Shown here piece by piece: positions 48,328 to 57,640 of a stretch of DNA of 64,000 bases (the first letter of the stretch is position 1; the number at the start of each line of letters is the position of its first letter). The notes beneath the pieces are model-generated. The model saw nothing but the letters and a program-made list of their open reading frames with translations, made no database searches and had not been told where the DNA came from. Both the position numbers and the translations under genes were made by a program. This DNA is from Zygnema cylindricum. Taxonomy: Eukaryota > Streptophyta > Zygnematophyceae > Zygnematales > Zygnemataceae. The DNA lies in assembly GCA_037447655.1 (NCBI GenBank), contig JBBHKE010002445.1:280020-344019 (forward strand), given 5' to 3'.

Positions 48328-49430
48328 GTGATGCCGTATCACGTCGTCGCATTTTAACCGCATTTTAATCGCATATAAACGGTCTGTAAAATTTACGCCA
48401 CACTAATTTGTATTTTGGTATGTTTCGGTGGCGACAGGACCGTACAAATTGTCGTTGACGCCGTGAAACCCGCGGACAGTTTCAGTTTCTGTTCGCGAAG
48501 TCGTCTGTCCGGGAATTTTGGCGAACTGACATACTTCGTCAGCCGGAATTTCCGCGACCAGTTTGGATCGATGTACGGACGATCGCGAACCGAAACATCA
48601 ACTTCAAGTGATGTCGACGCCAGCGTGGATTCGAACGCGAATCTACGACCACGAAGGATGCAGACGAATGGACGGTCCAGATGCGAACTGCACGCAGGAC
48701 CATTTTAAGTCGTGGACCCTTGGAGGTCGCACGCATTCACATGTAACGTAGGAAGGGTTTTTATCCGTAGGCTGTAGATTTTGTAACGTAAGGCACACGA
48801 TTATGGTCGCCTATTGGCCATAATCCAAACTAAGCGCAAACAACTACATAGAAAACATGTAGGCCCAGTAAGGTAGACTCTCAGCTGTAGACTTTGTACT
48901 TAGCGAATGTTAGGTGAATTCTGTGCTCACAATTTCAAGAGCACAGGAATTCTCATTTTGGAAGATTTGACCTAAACTTTGAGTATTTTTCTTGTGAAAT
49001 TGTCACGATAGTTTTAGTGACTACTTTTTTGGTCATTGAGCGTTATGCTGCTTAGCTCTTACTTTCTTTCTCTGTAAACTTGCCCTACAAATTAATCTAC
49101 GCGGCTCACGCTGAAGCCTAACCGGTTTTCCTTCACTTCTTTTCGCGTCCTATCAAGTGGATTGCTGCTCGGTCTTCTTTCTCAGGCTGTCGCTGAACCC
49201 TGGATTGTGATTGGACAGTTTTGGGTTTGCTTGTGTGGTTTACTGCGGATAGTGGATTAGAATTAGCTTTCCTCGTATGTTTCGTGTGTGACTAAATCTG
49301 GTTATCTCAGATTTGCTCGCAGTTTGCTACAGTTTCAGTTGGTGTGTTGTGATATTGAGTTAAATCTTTATTTATTGAACTCCTGTAAGGAATATAAACT
49401 GACCAAGGAGCCTAGTGGCTATCCGTTGGC
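48328..49430 (+). repeat. Ty3 5' LTR, lacking its first ~200 bp
   Basis: It aligns with 57843-58990, sharing TTTTAATCGCATATAAACGG near the left and AGTGGCTATCCGTTGGC at the right end. The first ~200 bp that follow the polypurine tract in the 3' LTR (57641-57842) are absent. About 35 bp near 48500 are also missing relative to the 3' LTR. A hairpin GAATTCTGTGCTC...GAGCACAGGAATTC is at 48917-48952. Confidence 0.85.
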
Positions 49431-49435
49431 TTAAT

Positions 49436-49457
49436 ATTCCTGTGCTCTTGAAATTGT
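49436..49457 (+). promoter_or_regulatory. Putative self-priming primer-binding site
   Basis: These 22 bases, a few nt after the LTR end, are the exact reverse complement of 48929-48950 inside the LTR (core TTCAAGAGCACAGGAAT). No match to a tRNA 3' end was recognised. In yeast Tf1 the mRNA 5' end pairs with such a site to self-prime. The transcription start here is unknown, so this is an inference. Confidence 0.5.
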
Positions 49458-49602
49458 CAGTTTTTCTTCTATTTACTGCAATTTGACATTTTCAGTTTTG
49501 CTCCATTTTCTGCAATTTGAAATTGTCAGTTTTTCTTCTATTTACTGCAATTTGACATTTTCAGTTTTGCTCCATTTTCTGCAATTTGAAATTGTCAGTT
49601 TT
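49448..49602 (+). repeat. 69-bp tandem repeat in the Ty3 leader
   Basis: About 2.2 copies begin TTGAAATTGTCAG at 49448, 49517 and 49586. Each is made of two related sub-units (TTTACTGCAATTTGACA and TTTTCTGCAATTTGAAA). The start of each unit repeats the 3' part of the putative primer-binding site. Confidence 0.85.
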
Positions 49603-50230
49603 TCAAAGTTTCGTTATTCCTTGTGTCAATTGGTTTTTCTATCTAGTTTTTGTATGTATGTTTAAATTTTTGCCATGCTTTATTTTCATTTCATTTGTTG
49701 TCTAGTTTGTTTTTGAGTTGTTGAATCTGAGATTGCTGAACTGTCCGGTATCGTTTTCTCTTCTTTCTTCCTACCGGATTAACTCACTCAGAAAACCTAG
49801 CAAACTTAAAAAAAAAAAAACACCCCTAAGATATATATAAATATATATATTAGGTTGCACGAATTATCACATAAAATTACCATTGCTTTATAGACAGGCA
49901 GAGCGTGGCATAGTGCTGATACGCGTGCCCTAAAAGGCTACTAACTAAGTTGGTAATTGAGCTGTGGTGTCTGCTCGACAAATTGGAGTGGAGATAGTGG
50001 AGCTGATTCGTTTTTGGGAGCTCTGCAAAACTCAGGTTGGAGCGAACAATCGCTGTTCACCCTTGGCAATCACCAGATCGCTAAGAGTGGTTTGTAAGTT
50101 CACGATGCCTTGTGGGTGCAAGCGCGTGTCAGGATAGTTGTTGATCGTTTAGAGGGTACGTGAGTGGATTGGGTTCACTTGGACCTAATTGTATTGAGCA
50201 CTTGCACTGTCCACGCTTTCCATGCTTGCC

Positions 50231-50479
50231 ATCTGGCCGTGAGTGGCCTTGTGTTTTTTTGTTGTCTGTTTGGCGTGGAATTTTATTGTTAGATCTGGCC
50301 GTTGGTGGCCTTGGATAGAACTATTTTTTGCCTGTGGAGCTTTAGATCTGCACCTCCGGGTGCTTGTTTAGCAAGTTTCTCCCTTTATAGATCTGGCCCT
50401 TTGGCCTTGCCCACTCGTTTGCAGGGTAGAGGTTTCGGTAAAAGCGACCTCTTGACTAGATCTGGCCATCGTGGCCTTG
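50231..50479 (+). ncRNA. Array of five conserved leader hairpins
   Basis: Five small stem-loops start with (A)GATCTG and end TTG: 50231-50251, 50291-50314, 50344-50366, 50389-50409, 50458-50479. Stems are GGCC/GGCC except the third, GCACC/GGTGC. The same series, in the same order and spacing, occurs in both minus-strand leader copies (24-26 kb). There the fifth hairpin is GACC/GGTC and the second TGCC/GGCA, which keeps pairing while changing bases. This points to a selected RNA structure in the element's 5' leader, perhaps for packaging, dimerisation or translation; the function is unknown. It is a cis-acting element rather than a separate RNA gene. Confidence 0.7.
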
Positions 50480-50588
50480 TTAGAGACTGTTTGAGATTGT
50501 TGCCTACGTATGTGGTATGGTTTAGCATTTGTTGCACCTCGTATTGGGGTATCCATTAGCGGATTAGTTTGTTATCTCAGTCATTTTT

Positions 50589-52163
50589 ATGCCCACCGAT
50601 TGGGAGAATCTTGACCACTCATACAAATCTACACGTAGTGGTGGAACTTTGCGTTCATCAAATTTTGATCAATCAAATTTATCAAATTCGGTTCCTTTGA
50701 CGTTAAGTCCTTTAATCAAATCTAGAACGTCTTCTACTCGTTCAGATTTAACCACTCTCTCATCTTTGTCATCCATTCTTTCCACGCTATCTGTGGAAGA
50801 GGTTGATAACGAAAGGGAACCCGATTCAATTTTTCTTTCTTTTTGGTCTTTGTTATTACCGATTCAGGCTTTGAATTTGACTAACTTGTCTCTTTTGATG
50901 GCCTCCACATCGGAGGGTACTCCTAGTAAACTTCAATTCTGCTTTTCCGGAATGAAGGATACCATGAGTTTATCTCATTTTCGAATGCTATTCGACACTG
51001 AAATGCGAGATCTAGCTTTCCGTTATCAAGATAGATTTGACATGCGTGTCGCTTTCTCCCTTCTCGGGCGTTACCTTCGCGGGTCCGCCCTTACCTTATA
51101 TTCCCGCAAGTATGATGGCATACTTGCGATGACCGAATATTCTCCACAGTCTGCTGGTATGCTTGAGGTAATAGGCCAAGCACAAATTCCTTATCAAGCT
51201 GCTATTCTCGAGGTCTTAGATGCGCTTGGCAATGTTCTTTACCCGGCTGTAGCGGAGGTTCCCCACGAATATGCCATTGCAGCCCGAGCCGCCGTCCCGG
51301 CACGACCCGGGATGACTATTCCGTTACGAGACCCTCTCACCATAATGTTTAATTTGTTACAAGAGGAGTATCGCATGCAGAATCCTGACCAAGTTAAGGA
51401 ATTAATGTATTTTGAGCGTAAACCGAGCGAAACTGCCCCCCTTTTACGAGCCCGCAAAGAGACCTTGCGGGAAGCGTTACCCGATCTGATATCAGATGCC
51501 GAAGCTGTCCAGAAGTTTGTTGGACAGTTTCCTTTCCAATCAAAGAAATTTATTCAAAGCCATCTTATCGAAATATACGGTCTCAAATTTACATTTGACC
51601 AGGCAGCTCAATACGCTGTAGAATACGAGATGACGAATTGTTGGTGGGAGGCCCACGATCGACCAAAAGCCCCTCAGAGAGAACCTTACCCTTTGAATTC
51701 ACCAAATCCTCGTAACTTGGGGCCAAATAATCGGCCACCAAGGGTCCCAGCTACGGGAACCCCACCAAATCAACCATCCAATCGGATTTGTTTCCGATGT
51801 GGCAAGACCGGGCATGATGCTCGGATGTGCACGGATAAATATGCGACTTGTACACACTGCAAACAGACTGGCCACTTTGTGTATCGTTGTCACATCAAAA
51901 ACCCTGAATTTTCATATCAAAATCAGATTCGAAATGGTGGCATACCGGCTAGATCTGCCAAAGTAGTCCAACCAAATAAAGAGTCAGAGAAAAACTCTTC
52001 ACCTAAAGTGTCTCGGAGAGAAAAAGAGAGAGAGAAAATGCAAACTCAAATGGCCGTTATGATCAAAGACCAGTTTGCAGCCCTTATGGCTCAAATGAAA
52101 CCGCCCACTCACCTAACTGGTATGGCTCGTACAGTTGTCCACCTGGCCATGCTAGCAGGTTGA
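50589..52163 (+). CDS. Ty3 Gag (capsid-nucleocapsid)
   Basis: A 524-codon ORF starts at a clear ATG. The capsid core lies around residues 120-350. It ends with two CCHC knuckles, CFRCGKTGHDARMC and CTHCKQTGHFVYRC (residues about 398-433). A charged region and a conserved MARTVVHL stretch follow. The TGA at 52161-52163 corresponds to CGA (Arg) in the minus-strand relative, so it is probably a later mutation. Beyond it the frame still matches that relative (ATTFDKG). In the intact family gag may therefore read on toward the protease. Spacing to the next ORF, in the same frame, is about 225 bp. Confidence 0.9.
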   Translation: MPTDWENLDHSYKSTRSGGTLRSSNFDQSNLSNSVPLTLSPLIKSRTSSTRSDLTTLSSLSSILSTLSVEEVDNEREPDSIFLSFWSLLLPIQALNLTNLSLLMASTSEGTPSKLQFCFSGMKDTMSLSHFRMLFDTEMRDLAFRYQDRFDMRVAFSLLGRYLRGSALTLYSRKYDGILAMTEYSPQSAGMLEVIGQAQIPYQAAILEVLDALGNVLYPAVAEVPHEYAIAARAAVPARPGMTIPLRDPLTIMFNLLQEEYRMQNPDQVKELMYFERKPSETAPLLRARKETLREALPDLISDAEAVQKFVGQFPFQSKKFIQSHLIEIYGLKFTFDQAAQYAVEYEMTNCWWEAHDRPKAPQREPYPLNSPNPRNLGPNNRPPRVPATGTPPNQPSNRICFRCGKTGHDARMCTDKYATCTHCKQTGHFVYRCHIKNPEFSYQNQIRNGGIPARSAKVVQPNKESEKNSSPKVSRREKEREKMQTQMAVMIKDQFAALMAQMKPPTHLTGMARTVVHLAMLAG

Positions 52164-52388
52164 GTTTTACGAGATTCAACCATTCAAAAGAGGGCAACCA
52201 CGTTTGACAAGGGGACAGTTGATCACAATCGCGAGGGTAAATAGAGTAGCACACGTCTACCATTATCATTTTCCAAAGAAACCACAACCAATTTACCCGA
52301 AACAGCTTCCACCATCACGGCGGAAGCACTCACTATTCTTGAGAGCTCCATTTAGGACAGCCATAGGGTTAACGAAAGATTATGCATT

Positions 52389-53986
52389 TTGTCTACTATG
52401 ATTTCCGATTCACCCAACCTAAAATCTACGGTGACATCCATCCCATTTGCAGCATTACAGGCTTTACAAATGAACCGTAATCTTGACGCTCTTAGGCTTA
52501 TCTCTACCGACGAGCGTAGGTCACTTGACACACACATCAGTTTTCTAGATAATGGGAAGGGTGCATTTTCAGTCAATGGTGTCGTACCGTCATTACCACT
52601 TATGGACACCGGTGCAAAACCAATTATTTTGGGGTCATCTTTTGCACTGAAACTAGGTCTGACAGCTGATAAACTTCAGTCCACTTCCACACGTTTACTC
52701 ACCTCAGCGAGAACAGCTGAACCAGTTTTGGGCATTACGAAGGATCCACTCTGTTTTAGGTTTCAAAATGGTACAGAATCTGATTTTGCGGAAGTTCGTG
52801 CACACGCATTGGTCACCAAATGTAGTGATTACGAGTGTTTAGTAGGGCAAGATGTGATTTTCAGAGTAGGAGGCGGCGTTGATATGTATGATCAGACTTT
52901 TTCCTACCGTCCTACCAATTATCTGGAAAAGAAAATTTGTCTCCCTCTAATTTCAGCACGTCAATCCATTCCCATTATGGCTCACGTAGCCCAATCTGTC
53001 CCTGCTTATTCCGAAAATTTGGTGGGATTTGAAATTTTTCATTCTCTTTCCGCAAAGGAAATTCTTCTCGGCAGTCCTTCTTTGCCTGAACTTTTCGATA
53101 ATCCAGGTTTTATTATCGATTCTCACGAGTTCGATCACATCTACAAACACACACTTCAGATTCGTTTATCGCGGGTTCCATCTCTGCCTCTTATTTCTGT
53201 AGATCCTTCCGGATTTCTTCCCATTAATTGGAAACCAATTCAGGTAAAACCTCATCTAGATGGTCTAGTCATTTTAGACCTGTTCGCAGGCATAGGTACC
53301 TCTTTACTCTCATGCCTTCGCAACGGATTACTTATCAAGCACTACTACTTAGTTGACACTGACCCTTTAGCTCTGAAAGCCCAAACACATCACTGTAATC
53401 TTTTACACGGACAATATCCACATCTTTTCCCTAAATCTGCTTTTGCTCACGTGCATACAGCATTACCTCAAGATATTCGTTTGATAGGAAACCAACACCT
53501 TCCCGATGTAGAACCAATCGATCTTCTCTTTGCCGGTTGGGAGTGTCAGGGAATGTCACGAGCAGGCAAAGGTCTCGGCTTAGCTGATCCCCGTACCAAA
53601 TTATTCTTTGAATTACTTCGTATCATGCATGTTTTGCAATCTTTCGATCGCCCATTGGGATATATTCTGGAAAACGTGGCAGCCTATAACGATCCTCGAC
53701 CTATAATGTTAGCTGATTACAAGCGAATAGAGGCATTAATTGGTCCTCCTCTTATCATTGATGCCGCTCGTCACGGGTCGTTTGCTCATTGGGTTCGATC
53801 TAAATGGACCAACTTGATTGATATTGGACGCCTTAGAGAAGGAAATCTTTCTGTCAAACCTCCTTTTACAGATATTCAGAATGCACTTATTCCTTTTCAC
53901 AAAGTCAAACCTGTCTACAGCCTGATCACCCACCGAATTACAACATTAACTTCTCAGGCCAACCACTCAAAGTTCTCCCCACTCTA
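52389..53986 (+). CDS. Ty3 aspartic protease fused to C5-cytosine DNA methyltransferase
   Basis: A 532-codon ORF. Protease: active-site LPLMDTGAKP (DTGA at residues 73-76) and YECLVGQDVIF near 149-158, as in Ty3 retropepsins. Methyltransferase from about residue 290: motif I DLFAGIGTS (297-305) for S-adenosylmethionine binding, an acidic residue in LVDTDP (motif II), motif IV AGWECQGMS with catalytic Cys386 where PCQ is usual, motif VI LENV (428-430), and a motif VIII-like region (RHGSFAHWVR...WTNL, 461-475). The C-terminal 22 residues are out of frame; the correct frame resumes in the next ORF after a shift near 53920. The activity would be cytosine-5 methylation of DNA; specificity cannot be read from the sequence. 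Confidence 0.9.
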
Positions 53987-54622
53987 GTGTCTTATCCACA
54001 CTCTCACGCCTTCTCTGGTGATGGGCCCGGCCTGCTCAAAAATATTCACACAGGCAGCCTAGATGAACCTACAGCCACAGAACGAGAACACCTTATGCAT
54101 TTCCTTCCCAACACTATGGCTGCCCATGGTCTCACAGAACGACAGCGCTGTATCCTTTTAGGTCGTGTCATGGACCCTGAATCCCTCTCATTTGTCTTAG
54201 GCCTCGGATTTGCAAAAGGTCGTTACGCACATACCCATCCGTCTCAACCAGTTGGGGGGGGGAATGCACCACCAATTTCTAAACACATTGTCACCCTTAG
54301 AGGGACACCTTCTCAAATTTTCCTCTTCCCATCCTCTATAAAACCTTCTCCTGATGTCACAATCTACGATTTCTTGAACCCTAACCACATGTCATGGTCC
54401 ATTCCGGCATATACTGCTGCCCAATCTGCTCCCTCTAGTCATATGTCAACACCTCCTCACTGGACTGCAGCTTTTCCTACTCGCAGTTGGGACCATTGGA
54501 CAAACTGCTTACAGGAGACACCGGCTGTTTACTCATTAGGTCAGTCACTTATCGCGGATGAACAACTAGCTTTTGCACAAGCCATGGAAGCAATGACGAT
54601 TAAAGGTTCGAAAACTCCTTAA
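53920..54622 (+). pseudogene. C-terminal methyltransferase segment and linker to RT
   Basis: In a frame shifted by one base from the preceding ORF, this completes the methyltransferase. A motif IX-like PTLVSYPHSHAF is followed by a motif X-like segment with LTERQRCILLGRVMDP, which resembles the R.RLLGN/S.SV ending of the family. A domain of about 130 residues without recognised motifs leads to the reverse transcriptase. The frame ends in TAA at 54620-54622. The shift near 53920 would truncate the enzyme before motif X in this copy. Confidence 0.8.
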
Positions 54623-54681
54623 TGGAAATTTGGCTCTAATCTCTCTCAATCTGAACATGATCTACTGAACGAAATGATTCT

Positions 54682-55613
54682 TTGAAATATCGACGCTTTG
54701 CTTTCTCTATGAATGATCTTGGTCGTCATACCACCTATAAAATGTCTATAGATCTTGAAGACGATCGGCCCATTTTCAAGCCGAAACACCGCCTATCCGA
54801 AATGGAATGGGAATTAGTGGACCAACGCTGCGCTGAATTGGAGGAAGCTGGCCTCATTTATCGGTCGGATTCTACTTTTGCAGCACCCGCTGTCATGCCC
54901 AAGAAAAAAGATGCCGAAGGAAACTTCACCGATCGCCGGATGTGCGGCGATTACCGGGAACTCAATGCTAGAACGATACAAGATCGACATCCAATGCCAT
55001 TGGCCGAAGAAATATTTGATCATGTAGGAGGCGCTAAATATTTCAGTATTCTGGATTTACGACAAGGCTTTAACCAGATTGAAATAGAGGAGAAGGATAG
55101 GCATAAAACCGCCTTTTGGGGTAGTGATGGTCGTTGAGAGTGGTCTGTCATGCCTTTTGGACTTAAGAACGCCCCGCAGTTTTTCAAAAAGTAATGGATT
55201 TAGTTTTAGGTGGTTGCAAGTTTGCACGATGTTATATCGATGATTTGATTATCGCCTCCTCCACAATCGAAGATCACGCAGCTCATATTGAATGGGTCCT
55301 AACTGAACTGAAAAAGGTCGGATTAAAATGTCATCCAGCTAAATGTACTTTCGGGTCCGTGGGTGTGCCTTACCTTGGACATTTCATTTCCTCTGAGGGA
55401 ATCACACCACTTGAAGCAAAAACCGAGGCTATCAGCAAACTGCCAACCCCCGTTGATCTCACAAGTCTTCGAGCCTTCCTAGGATTAGCTAATTATTATC
55501 GCAGATTTGTCCATAGTTTCAGCACTATCGCTTCACCATTGAACGATTTGCTCAAGAAAGAAGTTCCTTTCGTTTGGGGACCTGATCAGATTTTGGATTT
55601 TTTCAGAAGTTGA
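54682..55613 (+). pseudogene. Ty3 reverse transcriptase
   Basis: Two ORFs cover the domain. 54682-55137 has PAVMPKKKDAEG, RMCGDYRELN and SILDLRQGFNQI. After a TGA (55135) and a shift, 55194-55613 has the catalytic CYIDDLII (YIDD) followed by LGHFISSEGI and LRAFLGLANYYRRF. This is typical Ty3/Gypsy order. Breaks lie at 54680, 55135 and 55193, so no intact enzyme is made. Confidence 0.92.
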
Positions 55614-56395
55614 AAGATGCCCTCTCTAGTGCTCCAATCCTCCGACCTCCTAATCACAAATTACCTTTCTGCCTACAAACAGACTTCGGAAAGCCTAGCA
55701 TTGCGGCCATCTTAACTCAGCGTGAACTAACAGGAGAAGAATACGTGGTCGCTTACGCAAGCAGGAGTAATAATCGTGCGAAGTCAAATTACAGTAGTTA
55801 TGAAGGAGAATGTCTAGCAGCAGTTTGGGGTATTGTACACTTTCGTCACTACCTTTATGGAAAACCGTTTACTCTTCTAACCGACCATCAGCCTTTACAT
55901 TGGTTGATAACCAACGATAAACTGTCAAAAAAATTAGCGCGATGGGCATTAATTTTACAAGAATATGATGTGGATATAATTCACCGTCCAGGATTACTTA
56001 GTTTGAATGCAGACGACATTTCCCGAAATCCTTTGCCAAGAACCACAGACAATGGAGTTCGGCAAGATTTCGATGACGACTTAGCTACTATGTCAGCCGG
56101 ATTTTATATCACACATTCTTTAGCCTCGCTGCCCCACTCTCGTTCTACTCCGGATCCATGGCGAGACGGAGCACTAATTCTTTTCCTCTCCTCACAAACC
56201 TTCCGACCACGCACTACATCCGAGGAGGAGGAACGAGTAAAGAAAAGGGCTAAAAATTATCTTTGGTTAGGTGGTTCGCTAGTTCGATTGTTAGCAGACA
56301 GTAGTCACAGACATGTGCCTCGCCCGACTGAGCGCCTCTCGCTGATTGAAGAAATTCACTCCGAGCTGAGTCACTATCGGACCAAGCCACCTTAA
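55610..56395 (+). pseudogene. Ty3 RNase H and spacer
   Basis: Contains the RNase H landmarks LQTDFGKPSIAAILTQ, VVAYASR, YEGECLAAVWG and LLTDHQPLHWL, then ADDISRNP, the usual end of the domain. The last 90 residues are a charged spacer with a degenerate integrase zinc-finger start (IHSELSHY). Confidence 0.9.
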
Positions 56396-56397
56396 GC

Positions 56398-57448
56398 TTG
56401 CTGCAGGCACGCTATTGCTGGTCTGGGATGCAATCTGATGTCGCAGCGGTATTGCACAAGTGTGCAATATGTGATCGTCTACGTACCTCTTTTAGCAACC
56501 GGCAGACTACCCTCCAACCATTACCCATCAAGGGGTTATTTTACCGCTGGTCGTGCGATTTGGCAGGCCATTTCCCGATATCTCGGGGGGTGAAACAATA
56601 TTTGATGATCATGATTGAAAATTTTAGCAAATGGGTTGAAGTAGTAGCGTTACCACACAAAACTGCTAAGCTCACCACCGTTGCTTTTAGAGAACATGTC
56701 CCTATGAGATACCGCGCTCCAGCCGAAGTCCTCACGGATCAAGGGACTAAATTCCGCGGAGAATTCCAAGAAATGCTAGATGACGCTCTCATAGACCATC
56801 ATCGAACAAGCCGCGATCATCCACAAGCTGATGGATTGGGGGGACGCGAAGTGCAGACCTTCAAGCGGGCATTACGCAAGCATTGCTTGGAGAAACATAT
56901 AATATTGTGGGACGAGTCACTTGGCTATATTGCTGTGGGGTATCGAATGTCAGTACAGGCAGTCTTGCTAATTTCAGTCCATACTATGTCCTATTTGGGC
57001 GTCAACCCTTGTTGGGTAGGAATATTCAGAAAGGCGCAAGCTTTCCGCTTCCCTTACTACCTAACGGGGTTTTTCAACAAGAACTTACTAATAGGGCGTT
57101 GCTTTTTGCTCGAGAGATGCCCATGGCTTTTGACAACCTGCAGATCGCCCAGCACAAAGATACTTTGCGCTTCGCCACGACACGCAGCGGCAGCTTCCGG
57201 CCCCAACAGAAGCCTTACCGAGTGGGAGATTATATCTATTTACGTCGTCAATCCTTCGATACCTGGGACACAGATGTTTCACCTCATATTTCTGAATTAT
57301 CGAAGTAGAGACGAATGGCATACTAGGACTTCAAGGAGCAGATACGCGAAACTTTCGGGAGCATTCGAAGAACTATGCTCCATGTTATTTACGAGATCTC
57401 TCCCAGGACATGAACCCTATGCGTATGCCTATCACTGAGGCTACAGAA
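56398..57448 (+). pseudogene. Ty3 integrase
   Basis: The zinc-binding CAICDRLR is followed by the core WSCDLAGHFP (first Asp), LTDQGTKFRGEF (second Asp) and HPQADGLGGREVQTFKRA, where the usual Glu position falls in GLGGREVQ (HPQ.dG..Er is the family norm). From about 56880 the true frame moves to ORF 56883-57308 (FSPYYVLFGRQPLL, YRVGDYIYLRR). After a further shift near 57300 it is read as IEVETNGILGLQG and YAPCYLRDL, the conserved C-terminal module. No chromodomain was found after it. Confidence 0.85.
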
Positions 57449-57582
57449 TGCACACTTTGCAATCGGGCCGACGGAGAAACGTCAATGCTACTATGCGACC
57501 ATTCTAACCAGGGATTTCACATGGAGTGTTTGGTTCCGCCGTTAACAGCGGTTTCGACGGTCAATGGTTTTGTCACGGTAAC
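57449..57582 (+). pseudogene. PHD finger at the integrase C-terminus
   Basis: Right after the integrase tail the frame gives CTLC, 11 residues, C-D-H-S, NQGF, H-M-E-C and LVPPLTAV. After a one-base shift near 57558, DGQWFC-H-G-N follows. This is the Cys4-His-Cys3 spacing of a PHD zinc finger (C-x2-C-x11-C-x2-[C]-x4-H-x2-C-x14-C-x2-[C]) with MLLCD and HMECL signatures. Two ligands have decayed (Ser and Asn in place of Cys). PHD fingers read histone tails, often H3K4 state; in chromoviruses a chromodomain occupies this place and guides integration. The ORF runs on to 57649. Confidence 0.78.
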
Positions 57583-57626
57583 CGGGAGTTACCAGTCATA
57601 TTGGCAAGCTCTTCGGCAGGCTAAAG

Positions 57627-57640
57627 AGCTGGGGGGGGGA
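57627..57640 (+). promoter_or_regulatory. Ty3 polypurine tract
   Basis: GAGCTGGGGGGGGGA directly precedes sequence shared with the LTR-like junction at 58992 (AATAAACT). It would prime plus-strand synthesis and marks the 3' LTR start. Confidence 0.75.
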
